Shown: one piece after another, positions 51,530-59,860 of the stretch
Layout: the number at the start of each line of letters is the position of its first letter
Numbering within the stretch: position 1 is the first letter of the stretch
Position numbers and translations under genes: made by a program
Notes under the pieces: generated by a model
Database searches by the model: none
Seen by the model: only the letters and a program-made list of their open reading frames with translations
What the model was told of the DNA's origin: nothing
NCBI RefSeq assembly: GCF_900177725.1
Contig: NZ_FXAT01000005.1
Location: 62,001-126,000 of the forward strand
DNA length: 64,000 nucleotides
Direction of reading: 5' to 3'
DNA from: Paraburkholderia susongensis
Lineage (GTDB): Bacteria; Pseudomonadota; Gammaproteobacteria; Burkholderiales; Burkholderiaceae

Positions 51530-52171
51530 ATGCCCGCTGTCCGTCCCGACCAGCCGATCCGGCTATACACCACCCTGCTTTCCGGCCATGGACACCGCGT
51601 CCGGCTGTTTCTCTCAATGCTGGACCTGCCGTTCGAGATCGTGCCGCTGGATCTCGCCGCGAGCGAACACCGTCAGCCCGCGTATCTGAGGCTCAACCCA
51701 TTCGGCCAGGTGCCAACCATCGTCGATGGCGACACGGTGCTGTTCGATTCGAATGCGATCCTCGTCTATCTGGCCAAGCGTTACGGCGATCCGTCCTGGC
51801 TCCCGCACGATCCGCTCGGCGCGGCAACCGTGCAGCGCTGGCTGTCACTCGCAGCCGGGCCGATCGCGTCCGGCCCGTGCGCCGCACGTCTCGTCCATGT
51901 ATTCAAGCGGGATCTGGATCTGGCGCGCGCGCAGGAAATCGCGAGGACGCTGCTGCCGCTGCTCGATGCGGAGCTCGCGCACAAGCCGTTCGCCGCGGGC
52001 GATCACGTAACGATCGCGGATATCGCCGCGCATACCTACATCGCGCATGCACCTGAAGGCGGCGTGTCGCTGGAGCCGTATCCGCACCTGCGCGCATGGC
52101 TCGAGCGCGTCGCCGCGTTGCCGGGCTTCGTGCCGATGCCACCGACGAAAGCGGGTCTGCTCGCGGCCTGA
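51530..52171 (+). CDS. glutathione S-transferase family protein
   Basis: This 213-residue protein has an N-terminal thioredoxin-like GST domain (IRLYTTLLSGHGHRVRLFLS; FGQVPTIVDGDTVLFDSNAIL, shown in part, includes the cis-Pro and the DSNAI glutathione site) and an all-helical C-terminal domain. The likely catalytic Ser is in LLSGHGHR. The frame opens at TTG 51518, but ATG 51530 with GGAG seven bases upstream is better. It conjugates glutathione to an electrophile or acts as a reductase. It lies 41 bases before the reductase gene and probably shares its transcript and LysR control. Confidence 0.9.
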   Translation: MPAVRPDQPIRLYTTLLSGHGHRVRLFLSMLDLPFEIVPLDLAASEHRQPAYLRLNPFGQVPTIVDGDTVLFDSNAILVYLAKRYGDPSWLPHDPLGAATVQRWLSLAAGPIASGPCAARLVHVFKRDLDLARAQEIARTLLPLLDAELAHKPFAAGDHVTIADIAAHTYIAHAPEGGVSLEPYPHLRAWLERVAALPGFVPMPPTKAGLLAA

Positions 52172-52212
52172 GCCGCACGTACGCACGTACGCGCCGCCAA
52201 CCCGAGACCGTC

Positions 52213-54264
52213 ATGACCCGTCTCCCCGAACCGAACCCATACCGCGCGATCGGCCCGTTTCACGATGGCGAGCGGGAGGCGCAACTGCGTGCCGGCGTCG
52301 CCGACGTCGCGCTCGCAAGCGGCTCGCGCGGCATCCGCGATTACATGCCGGACCAGCATCGCGCGTTCTTCGCGATGCTGCCGTTCATGGTGTTCGGCGG
52401 TGTCGACGCAAGCGGTCAGCCGTGGGCGACGCTGCGCGCGAACACAGCGGGCTTCGTATCGACGCCGGACAGCCGCACGATGCGTGTCGACGGCGGCGTG
52501 CTGCCCGGTGATCCGCTCGCGGGAAGCTGGGTGCCCGGCGCGCGCATTGGCGGCCTCGGCATCCAGCCGCACACACGACGGCGCAACCGCGTGAATGGCG
52601 TGATCGAAGCTGTCGATGGCGGCGTGGTAACGCTCGCGGTCAAGCAGAGCTTCGGCAACTGCGCGAAGTACATCAACGCACGTGAGCCGGCGTTCGCTGG
52701 CGATACGCTGGCGGACGCCACGGTCGAACACGCCGATGCGCTGTCGGAAGAAGACCGCTCGCTGATCGCCCGCGCCGACGTATTTTTCATCGCTACCGCC
52801 AATCTCGATGACGCAGTTGGCGCGGCGAGCGGCGTAGATGTGTCGCATCGCGGCGGCGCGCCGGGCTTCGTGCGAATCGACGACGAGCGCACACTGACCA
52901 CGCCCGACTTCAGCGGCAACAACTTTTTCAACACGATCGGCAACCTGCTGCACGATCCGCGCGCGGGGCTGCTGTTCGTCGATTTCGCACGTGGTGACCT
53001 GCTGTATCTGGCCGTACGCGCCGAGGTGAACTGGGATGGTCCGGAGGTCGCACAATTCCCGATGGCGCAACGGCTGGTGCGGTTTCATCTGGACGAAGCG
53101 CGGCGCGTACGACGCGCGTTGCCGCTGCGCTGGTCGGCGGTCGAGTATGCGCCGCAGTTCGAGCAGGCTTCCGCAGAATCTTTACCGTCGGCTGCTGCGC
53201 AGCCCACGCCGAAAAATGCCGACGGTCCCTCGTGGCGCACGCTGCGCGTGGTCGACGTGCGCGACGAATCCCCAACGATCCGCTCGTTCCATCTCGAACC
53301 GGTGGACAGTCAGCCGCTCGCGCCTTTCGAAGCGGGCCAGTATCTTCCGTTACGCGTCGTCATACCCGGATCGGACAAGCCGGCCATGCGCACCTATACG
53401 CTCTCCGCAGCGGACGATGCCGCACATCCAGCGCGCTACCGGATCAGTGTAAAGCGCGACGGCGTAGTGTCACGCTGGCTGCACGAGCATGCACGCACCG
53501 GCTCGCTGATCGACACGCTAGCGCCGCGCGGGTCATTCAAGCTCGATGCACGCAGCCCGCGCGCGATCGTGCTGGCGGCGGCGGGCATCGGCATCACGCC
53601 AATGCTGGCGATGCTCGACGCGGCGCGGGTGCTCGAACCGAAGCGCCCCATCCATGTGTTTCATGGTACGCGCGGTGAGCACGAAAGGCCGTTCGCAGCG
53701 GCGCTTCTCGAGATCGAACGCGCGCATCCGAACGTGTCGGTATATCTGTTCGATAGCGCCGCGCACGACGATTCGCCCAATGGCGACCGGCTCGCGGGCC
53801 GCGTGAACGTCGATGCGTTGCGGCGCTTGCTTCCGTTCGACGACTACGACTTCTATCTGTGCGGCCCCGAAGCGTTCATGCGCGATCTGTACGACGGCCT
53901 GCGCGCGCTGAATATCGCGGACGAGCGGATCCGCTTCGAGTCGTTCGGGCCTTCGAGTTTGAAACGCGTGCCTGACCGGACTCTCGTTGGAAGAGAAGCA
54001 ACGAAGGGCATACCGGTGACATTCGCCCGCACGAAGAAAACCGTGCACTGGCAGCCGCAGCAAGGCTCGCTGCTCGATACCGCCGAGCACTGCGGCGCCC
54101 GCGCGGCGTCCAACTGCCGCGCCGGCATGTGCGGGACCTGCACCGCACGCGTGCTGGATGGCGCTGTGGAATACGACGAGCCGCCGGACTTCCACGTCGA
54201 GCCGGGTTATGCGCTGATCTGCGTCGGGCATCCGGCGGCGGCCGGCGTGACGCTGGATCTCTAG
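52213..54264 (+). CDS. fused PNPOx-like, ferredoxin-NAD(P) reductase and 2Fe-2S ferredoxin protein
   Basis: This 683-residue protein joins three modules. Residues about 35-280 are a pyridoxamine-phosphate-oxidase-like split barrel (MVFGGVDASGQPWATLRANT, FFNTIGNLLHDPRAGLLFVD). Residues about 335-580 are an FNR-type reductase with FAD motif MRTYTLS and NAD motif AAAGIGITPMLAML and YLCGPEAF. Residues about 595-683 are a plant-type 2Fe-2S ferredoxin with C-x4-C-x2-C in NCRAGMCGTC and a fourth Cys in ALICVGHP. Electrons could flow from NAD(P)H via FAD and 2Fe-2S to the N-terminal flavin domain. ATG 52213 is chosen. The substrate is unknown; detoxification with the neighbouring GST is plausible. 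Confidence 0.87.
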   Translation: MTRLPEPNPYRAIGPFHDGEREAQLRAGVADVALASGSRGIRDYMPDQHRAFFAMLPFMVFGGVDASGQPWATLRANTAGFVSTPDSRTMRVDGGVLPGDPLAGSWVPGARIGGLGIQPHTRRRNRVNGVIEAVDGGVVTLAVKQSFGNCAKYINAREPAFAGDTLADATVEHADALSEEDRSLIARADVFFIATANLDDAVGAASGVDVSHRGGAPGFVRIDDERTLTTPDFSGNNFFNTIGNLLHDPRAGLLFVDFARGDLLYLAVRAEVNWDGPEVAQFPMAQRLVRFHLDEARRVRRALPLRWSAVEYAPQFEQASAESLPSAAAQPTPKNADGPSWRTLRVVDVRDESPTIRSFHLEPVDSQPLAPFEAGQYLPLRVVIPGSDKPAMRTYTLSAADDAAHPARYRISVKRDGVVSRWLHEHARTGSLIDTLAPRGSFKLDARSPRAIVLAAAGIGITPMLAMLDAARVLEPKRPIHVFHGTRGEHERPFAAALLEIERAHPNVSVYLFDSAAHDDSPNGDRLAGRVNVDALRRLLPFDDYDFYLCGPEAFMRDLYDGLRALNIADERIRFESFGPSSLKRVPDRTLVGREATKGIPVTFARTKKTVHWQPQQGSLLDTAEHCGARAASNCRAGMCGTCTARVLDGAVEYDEPPDFHVEPGYALICVGHPAAAGVTLDL

Positions 54265-54377
54265 CTCAGAGTAACAACCGCGGAAGAAGCTTGGGCGAGG
54301 ACCGGTGAGAGGAAGCCGGCCACGTTTGTGCACTGGAACGGCATCGGGCGGACCCATGCGTCGTCGCGCCGCGCTTC

Positions 54378-55145
54378 TTACCAGACGGAATCGCCGCGAA
54401 TCATCACGTCGGCACCGCCATCGATAAAGATGGTCTGGCCGGTCATGTGTCCGTTCTGCTCACTGGCCAGCCATGCAAGCAGTTCGGCCGCTGCGCGAGG
54501 CTCGTACGGACCACCCAGCGGCATCGGCGTGCCGGCGCTGATTCGCTTCCTCGTCTCGGGTTCGTCGAAAAGACGTTTGAGCAACTCGGTCTTGACGAGA
54601 CCCGGCGCGATGGCGTTCAGGGGAATATTCGCTCCTGCCCATTCCGCTTTCAGCGCATTGCGACGGATCCACCGGGACAGTGCGCGCTTGGTCGTGGCGT
54701 AGACAAACGGCACCTCTTCCGCCTTTTCGAGCGCGATCGCCTCGGTACCATCCAGCAGTGCGTTCAACAGTTGGTCGTTGTACGGATGCACCGAAGTGAT
54801 CGACGAGACTGCAACGGCGCGCGGAGCGTTGGAGCGCAACAGAAGCGGTCTCAGCCCCTCCAGCGTCGCAATGGCGCCGTAGTAATTGACTGCCACGGTG
54901 GGCGGGCCACCGAGGTCCACACCTGCGATCGCGAGGACTGCATCGATCGCACCGCCGCTGATGGCCGTAACCTGCTCGACGAGCGAAGCCCGCCCGGCAG
55001 GTGTGCCCAAATCGGCCACCACCTCCGCGTCGCGAATATCGGCACCGATCACACGGTGGCCCAGCGACTCCAGAAGCTGCTTCGTTTCGCGTCCGATCCC
55101 TGACGCGGCGCCAGTAATGACGTAAGTTCTGGAACTGTTCGACAT
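54378..55145 (-). CDS. SDR family oxidoreductase (3-alpha-hydroxysteroid dehydrogenase/carbonyl reductase-like)
   Basis: This 255-residue SDR has TGAASGIG near residue 11, VSSITS with the catalytic Ser and VYATTKRAL with Tyr and Lys. The NNAG motif is replaced by AIAGVDL and the chain includes VAVNYYGAIATLEGLRP; together with the GADIRDAEVVADLGTP stretch this resembles the 3-alpha-HSD/carbonyl-reductase subgroup. The ATG start has no close neighbour. It converges with the reductase gene at 54264. It reduces or oxidises an alicyclic or carbonyl compound; the substrate is unknown. Confidence 0.83.
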   Translation of the reverse strand: MSNSSRTYVITGAASGIGRETKQLLESLGHRVIGADIRDAEVVADLGTPAGRASLVEQVTAISGGAIDAVLAIAGVDLGGPPTVAVNYYGAIATLEGLRPLLLRSNAPRAVAVSSITSVHPYNDQLLNALLDGTEAIALEKAEEVPFVYATTKRALSRWIRRNALKAEWAGANIPLNAIAPGLVKTELLKRLFDEPETRKRISAGTPMPLGGPYEPRAAAELLAWLASEQNGHMTGQTIFIDGGADVMIRGDSVW

Positions 55146-55366
55146 CTGTTTTCTCCGGGATGAAAAGTTTGGATGGCTCGGCTGTCACAGGCCGATGACC
55201 GGCGACAGACAATGCAATTCAATGCAGGAACAAACTTATTCACTCCGGCTCGGCGGATCAACGGGGGGAGTGCTCCATACAGAGCGGACAGGATGTCGGC
55301 AAATAAAATTTCGCAACCAAGCCGCTCGCCCCACAATATTCCTCTTCCTCAATCGTCATCACGGGC

Positions 55367-55945
55367 ATGGAACCTCCGCACACCCCGAGCCCACTGACCG
55401 AGCAGGACCGCGACATCGCCGACGCCGTCGCCCGCGAGAGCCCGAGGCTGCGTAATTTCATCCGCCGCCGCGTCATCGATCAGGACGAAGCCGAGGACAT
55501 TCTTCAGGACGTTTTCGAAGAACTGGTCGAAACCTGGCGACTACCGGAACCCATCGAGCAGGTCGGTGCGTGGCTGTTTCGCGTCGCGAGAAACCGGATC
55601 ATTGACCGTTTCCGCAAGAAGAAGGAAGCGCCGCTGCCCGATGCCATCGATACAGACGGCCCCGGCGGAGAGTACCGCCTCGATCTTGCGCTGCCCTCGC
55701 CCGATGCCGGGCCCGAGGCCGCTTATGCGCGCGCGGCGCTGCTCGACACGCTGCGCGCCGCACTCGACGAACTACCCGCAACCCAGCGCGAGGTTTTCGT
55801 CGCGCACGAACTGGACGGACACAGCTTCAAGGAGCTGGCGGCAGCGACCGGCGTCGGCGTCAACACGCTGCTGGCGCGCAAGCGTTATGCCGTGCTGCAC
55901 CTGCGCAAGCGGCTGCAATCGTCTTATGACGGACCTGAGATTTGA
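55367..55945 (+). CDS. ECF-type RNA polymerase sigma factor
   Basis: This 192-residue sigma-70 family factor has region 2 (DQDEAEDILQDVFEELVETW; VGAWLFRVARNRIIDRFRKK) and region 4 (LPATQREVFVAHELDGHSFKEL, shown in part, with GVGVNTLLARKRYAVLHLR). Regions 1.1 and 3 are absent, as in ECF sigmas. ATG 55367 has only a weak site upstream. No zinc-type anti-sigma gene is next to it; instead a small membrane protein starts 18 bases downstream. It probably directs a small stress or envelope regulon, but the target promoters are unknown. Confidence 0.9.
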   Translation: MEPPHTPSPLTEQDRDIADAVARESPRLRNFIRRRVIDQDEAEDILQDVFEELVETWRLPEPIEQVGAWLFRVARNRIIDRFRKKKEAPLPDAIDTDGPGGEYRLDLALPSPDAGPEAAYARAALLDTLRAALDELPATQREVFVAHELDGHSFKELAAATGVGVNTLLARKRYAVLHLRKRLQSSYDGPEI

Positions 55946-55962
55946 ACCGAAGGAGAATTGGA

Positions 55963-56277
55963 ATGACGTTTCGCCGAAAACTATTGACCAAGGCTGTGCT
56001 ACTCGTGCTGATCATCGCGGTGCTGGGCTGGATCGTGATGACGCTGTGGAACTGGATCCTGCCCACGCTCGTTGTCGGCGCCCATGCACTCGACTATCCC
56101 CGCGCGATCGGTCTGCTGGTGCTTTGCCGGATCCTGTTCGGCGGATTCCGTGGGCATGGCGGCTGGCACAGGCGCAAGCAATGGGAGCACTGGCAACGAA
56201 TGACGCCGCAAGAGCGCGAGCAACTCCGCAACGAACCACCGTCGGCATCCCGCCCGAACGAGGGGATCGGCGCATGA
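55963..56277 (+). CDS. small membrane protein of unknown function
   Basis: This 104-residue protein has a basic N-terminus (MTFRRKLLTKAV), one clear transmembrane segment (VLLVLIIAVLGWIVMTLWNW), a second weaker hydrophobic stretch (YPRAIGLLVLCRILFGGF) and a charged C-terminal tail (RRKQWEHWQRMTPQERE). ATG 55963 follows AGGAGAATTGG; a longer start at 55942 overlaps the sigma gene. It lies between an ECF sigma gene and a ferredoxin gene and overlaps the latter by ATGA. By position it could restrain the sigma factor, but it has no known anti-sigma motif. Confidence 0.75.
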   Translation: MTFRRKLLTKAVLLVLIIAVLGWIVMTLWNWILPTLVVGAHALDYPRAIGLLVLCRILFGGFRGHGGWHRRKQWEHWQRMTPQEREQLRNEPPSASRPNEGIGA

Positions 56278-56570
56278 GCCCGCGTGCAACTGCAACCTGC
56301 AAACAGTCGCCCGGTGCCATCGCGCCGTCCGTCGATTTCGGCCGCTGTGAAGGTAAGGCGGATTGCGCCGTCGTTTGCCCCGAGAACGTATTCGAGATCC
56401 GCCGCGTCGAAACGGCCGATTACCAGAAGCTGCGGCCATTGCAGCGGTTCAAGCTGCGCGTGCATGGCATGAAGGTGGCCTATACGCCGCATGCAGACGC
56501 GTGCCGCGCGTGCGGTCTCTGCGTGTCGGCGTGCCCCGAGCATGCCATCACGCTCGTCAGGACGCGATAG
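56274..56570 (+). CDS. ferredoxin with two cluster motifs (7Fe or 8Fe type)
   Basis: This 98-residue ferredoxin has a first motif C25-x5-C31-x3-C35-P (in GRCEGKADCAVVCPENVF) and a classical second motif C-x2-C-x2-C-x3-C-P in ACRACGLCVSACPEHAIT. The spacing of the first motif lacks one canonical Cys, so a 3Fe-4S cluster there is possible. It overlaps the membrane-protein stop by ATGA, so both are co-translated in the ECF sigma unit. It passes low-potential electrons to an unknown partner. Confidence 0.87.
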   Translation: MSPRATATCKQSPGAIAPSVDFGRCEGKADCAVVCPENVFEIRRVETADYQKLRPLQRFKLRVHGMKVAYTPHADACRACGLCVSACPEHAITLVRTR

Positions 56571-56598
56571 ACAGTCGTTCCACATGGAGCCAGAGAAA

Positions 56599-56817
56599 AT
56601 GAACATGCTGAGCCCGCATGAACTGGCCACGCTGATGCTGATCCGCAGCGTGCCTGACCAGATCGACATGACCCGTATCGAGCTGGATATCCTGCTGAAC
56701 TGCGAGCTTATCTCGCTGGAGCCACGCACTGGAGAGCGGCAACGACCGATGTTGACACCAGCTGGCGCGCATCTGCTGGAGGCCGCTGCGCGGCTGACGG
56801 AAAAAGGGCTGACATAA
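56599..56817 (+). CDS. small hypothetical protein
   Basis: This 72-residue frame (MNMLSPHELATLMLIRSVPD, then DMTRIELDILLNCELISLE) looks like a compact helix-turn-helix-like protein with a conserved-looking core, but I do not recognise the family. ATG 56599 has GGAG about ten bases upstream; ATG 56584 and ATG 56605 are also possible. It follows the ferredoxin gene by 28 bases on the same strand and probably shares its transcript. No function can be assigned. Confidence 0.6.
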   Translation: MNMLSPHELATLMLIRSVPDQIDMTRIELDILLNCELISLEPRTGERQRPMLTPAGAHLLEAAARLTEKGLT

Positions 56818-57068
56818 CGCCCCTTCTTCGAGTCGTCGGGTCTTTCAATTCGTGGATCTGGCCCGGCTGAATGCAAAGGTGAAATTAAGGACGACTACCC
56901 GAGCATCAACCCAGGAATAGAAGAATGCTATTCGCGGCGGCGACCATCGACTAGCTGGCGAAGATGGTCAAGAGGCTCTCTGCAACTGCGATTATTCGTG
57001 TTCCCCGCCATGCCTCCATCCCATCCTGGCGTAAAATTTCCCCTCCGACACGACACGCCCCTCACTTC

Positions 57069-57833
57069 ATGCCAACGCCCGCCGAATCCCGAGGTCCCAA
57101 AGAAAGCGAGGGGGTGGCCGTCATCGACCGGGCCTGTGCAATCCTGTTTGCCTTCAAGCCCGACGATGCCGCGCTAACCCTCGCAGAGCTCGCGGCGCGC
57201 ACAGGTCTCTACAAAAGCACATTGCTGAGGCTGGCCGGCTCGCTGATCCAGCACCGCCTGCTGCTGCGTCTCGACGACGGTCGCTTCCAGCTCGGCCCGG
57301 CCACCTTCATGCTCGGCGCGTTGTATCAGCGCAGCCTGAACCTCGGCGATATCCTCGTGCCGCTGATGAGTGAGCTCGCCGAAACGAGCGGCGAAAGCGT
57401 GTCGTTCTATGTCCGCGACGAAGCGGTGCGTGTCTGCCTGCATCGTGTGGATTCGAAGCACGCCGTGCGCTTTCATGTGCGCGAGGGCGACGTGCTTCCG
57501 CTCGAAAGCGGCTCGGGCGGACGCGCATTGCTGGCGTTCAGCGGGACGGAAGGCGCCGCCTTCCAGCGGATTCGCGAAGACTTCTACTGCATTTCAATCG
57601 GCGAACGCGATCGCGAAACGGCAGGTATCTCGATTCCCGTGTTCGGTGTCAGGCAAAGCTTGCGTGGTGTGCTGACGCTGGCGGGTCCAAGCTCACGCAT
57701 CGATCAGACATTCTTCGAACGCAATCTCGATACACTGTTCGATTGCGCCGCACGCGCAACCGATGCGCTCGGCGGCGACTCGCGCGCCATGCGCAACGCG
57801 CGACGGCGCGCGGCCGAAGTTCAGGGCAAATGA
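57069..57833 (+). CDS. IclR family transcriptional regulator
   Basis: This 254-residue IclR regulator has an N-terminal winged helix (ALTLAELAARTGLYKSTLLR) and a GAF-like effector domain (SGESVSFYVRDEAVRVCLHR; VLPLESGSGGRALLAFS). The frame is open further upstream, but ATG 57069 gives the family start. It converges with the citryl-CoA lyase gene and overlaps its 3' end by 13 bases, an arrangement that ties the regulator to the three-gene unit on the opposite strand. The palindromes at 61381-61403, upstream of that unit, are candidate sites. Confidence 0.9.
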   Translation: MPTPAESRGPKESEGVAVIDRACAILFAFKPDDAALTLAELAARTGLYKSTLLRLAGSLIQHRLLLRLDDGRFQLGPATFMLGALYQRSLNLGDILVPLMSELAETSGESVSFYVRDEAVRVCLHRVDSKHAVRFHVREGDVLPLESGSGGRALLAFSGTEGAAFQRIREDFYCISIGERDRETAGISIPVFGVRQSLRGVLTLAGPSSRIDQTFFERNLDTLFDCAARATDALGGDSRAMRNARRRAAEVQGK

Positions 57834-58645
57834 CGCTCGCCGTGGCCCGTGTAGCGGTAACTCATCTGCCGCGGCATGGGCCCCTTGTTGCGCTCGTTGC
57901 GGCCGCGCTGCTCCCACGCATGCGACAGAATGCCGACCGCGCGCGATAAGCAGAACACCCCGCGCGCCAGTTCCGGCGCAAAGCCAAGTTCAGCGTAGAT
58001 CACGGCCGTGGCGCCATCGATATTCATCGGCACGGGTTTGTTTTTGCGCTGCTTCAGGAGCGCTTCGATACCGCGTGCGATGGCGGCGTACCGGCCGTGA
58101 ATCGTCTTTTCAAGAACACTCTCATCGACCAGCGCAAGCAGCCTCGTCGCACGCGGATCGACCGGGTGAAAGCGGTGGCCAAAGCCGGGCAAATACTTGC
58201 CATGCGCGGCAATGAACGCATCGACGCCCTGCTCGACCGCTGCACTTTCAGCCGCGCCCGCGTCCATCAGTTGCGCAATCGATTCATAAAGCTCGACGGC
58301 CTGTTGCCCGGCACCTCCGTGCACATCGTCGAGCGCGTTGAGCGCCGAAGCCATCGCGCCATTCAATGGCAGACCGCAACTCGTCGCCATGCGCGAGATG
58401 GCGATCGAAGGCGCGTGCGGCCCGTGATCCACCGAGGCCACGAGCGCCGCTTCGAACAGGTGCGCCTGCGCCGCTTCGGGTAATTCGCCGCGCAGCATCA
58501 GCCAGATCATCTGCGGGAAACCGATGGTGCCGATCAGCTCCTGAATCGGATAGCCACGCACCTTGATCGAACCCGGATGGATATCGATGATCGAGGTGCT
58601 CCAGTAGTCGGCGGCAAGCGCGGTGGCATCGATGGCCTGGGTCAT
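57821..58645 (-). CDS. citrate synthase-like citryl-CoA lyase
   Basis: This 274-residue protein is the short, citrate-synthase-derived type of citryl-CoA lyase. The three catalytic positions are preserved: His in DDVHGGAGQQ, His in GFGHRFHPVDPRA and Asp in MNIDGATAVIYAELGF. The N-terminal part of true citrate synthases is missing, as in known CcL. It splits citryl-CoA or a related 3-hydroxy-3-carboxy acyl-CoA into acetyl-CoA and oxaloacetate. Its stop overlaps the IclR gene and it follows the CoA-transferase gene by two bases, so they work together. Confidence 0.8.
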   Translation of the reverse strand: MTQAIDATALAADYWSTSIIDIHPGSIKVRGYPIQELIGTIGFPQMIWLMLRGELPEAAQAHLFEAALVASVDHGPHAPSIAISRMATSCGLPLNGAMASALNALDDVHGGAGQQAVELYESIAQLMDAGAAESAAVEQGVDAFIAAHGKYLPGFGHRFHPVDPRATRLLALVDESVLEKTIHGRYAAIARGIEALLKQRKNKPVPMNIDGATAVIYAELGFAPELARGVFCLSRAVGILSHAWEQRGRNERNKGPMPRQMSYRYTGHGERHLP

Positions 58646-58647
58646 AT

Positions 58648-59847
58648 TCAGATCACTCCTTCGGCAAAGAGGTTGTCGATCTGCGCATCGTCGTAACCGA
58701 GCGATGCGAGATGCGTGCGTGTGTGAGCGGACAACGAGGGCGCGGGCGACGATGGGGCAGTGTCGGCATCGGACAGGCGGAAACCGGCGCGCGTCACGCG
58801 TTGCCGCTCCGAGGTTTCATCGGCGGCAAACTCGCGGATGAACTCACGCGAATCGAGATGCGGATGGGCGAGGATCTCCGGCACCGACATCACGCGCCCA
58901 GCCGGCACCCCTGCTTCGAAAAATTTCGCCTCCCAGTTGGCGGCGCTATCGGCCGCGAGAGCGGCTTCGATCTCTGCCTTCAGCGCAGCGCGATTGAGCT
59001 TGCGCGCATTGCGTTCGGCAAAACGCGGATCGTCGGGCAGATCCGGGCGGCCGATCAGATCGCACAGGCTCACGAACTGTTTGGTCTCGTTCGCGGCAAT
59101 GTTCAGCGGGCCATCGCCCGTCGTGAACGTGCCCGACGGCGCGGCGGTGAAGTTCTCGTTGCCCATCGGTACAGGCGTCACGCCCGCGTTCAGGTAGTTC
59201 GACACGACCCAGCCCATCGTTGCGAGCGTCGACTCGAGCATCGATACGTCGAGCATCCGGCCGTGACCCGTTGCGCGCGCATCCAGCAGCGCCGCGCAAA
59301 TGCCGAATGCCGCGGTCAGCCCGCCCACCGTGTCCGACACCGGATAGCCGACGCGCAACGGCGCGCTGCCGGCGTCGCCCGTGACGCTCATCACGCCCGC
59401 CATGCCCTGGATGATCTGGTCGTACGCGGGGCGCTTCGCAAACTCGCCGTCCATGCCGAAGCCTGAGATCGCGCAATACACGAGCTTGCGATTCACCTCG
59501 CGCAAGGCGTCGAAATCGAGTCCGAGCCGCTTCATCACGCCCGGGCGGAAGTTCTCCACGAGCACGTCCGCGGTGGTGACGAGTTCACGCAGAATCGCCT
59601 TGCCGCGCGGGTCTTTCAGGTTCAGCGTGACCGACTGCTTGCCCGCGTTCACCGCGACGAACGAGGCACCCATGTTGCGCAGCGACGCCGCCTTGTCGGC
59701 ACCGAGGCGCCGCGCCAGATCACCGCCTTCCGGATGTTCGATCTTGATCACTTCGGCACCCAGCAACGCCAGTTGATAGGCACAGAACGGCCCTGCCAAT
59801 ACATTCGATAAGTCGAGTACGCGCACTCCAGCCAGCGGCAACGTCAT
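58648..59847 (-). CDS. CaiB/BaiF family (class III) CoA transferase
   Basis: This 399-residue class III CoA transferase has the opening LAGVRVLDLSNVLAGPFCAY, LGAEVIKIEHPEGGD and ENFRPGVMKRLGLD typical of CaiB/BaiF; the active-site Asp is expected in GGDLARR-like or PAYDQIIQ context (AYDQIIQG). It moves CoA from a donor such as succinyl-CoA to a carboxylic acid. The start is ATG 59847, 14 bases after the MFS stop. With the citryl-CoA lyase it could activate and cleave citrate or an analogue. Confidence 0.87.
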   Translation of the reverse strand: MTLPLAGVRVLDLSNVLAGPFCAYQLALLGAEVIKIEHPEGGDLARRLGADKAASLRNMGASFVAVNAGKQSVTLNLKDPRGKAILRELVTTADVLVENFRPGVMKRLGLDFDALREVNRKLVYCAISGFGMDGEFAKRPAYDQIIQGMAGVMSVTGDAGSAPLRVGYPVSDTVGGLTAAFGICAALLDARATGHGRMLDVSMLESTLATMGWVVSNYLNAGVTPVPMGNENFTAAPSGTFTTGDGPLNIAANETKQFVSLCDLIGRPDLPDDPRFAERNARKLNRAALKAEIEAALAADSAANWEAKFFEAGVPAGRVMSVPEILAHPHLDSREFIREFAADETSERQRVTRAGFRLSDADTAPSSPAPSLSAHTRTHLASLGYDDAQIDNLFAEGVI

Positions 59848-59860
59848 CGTCGAGCCTCTC

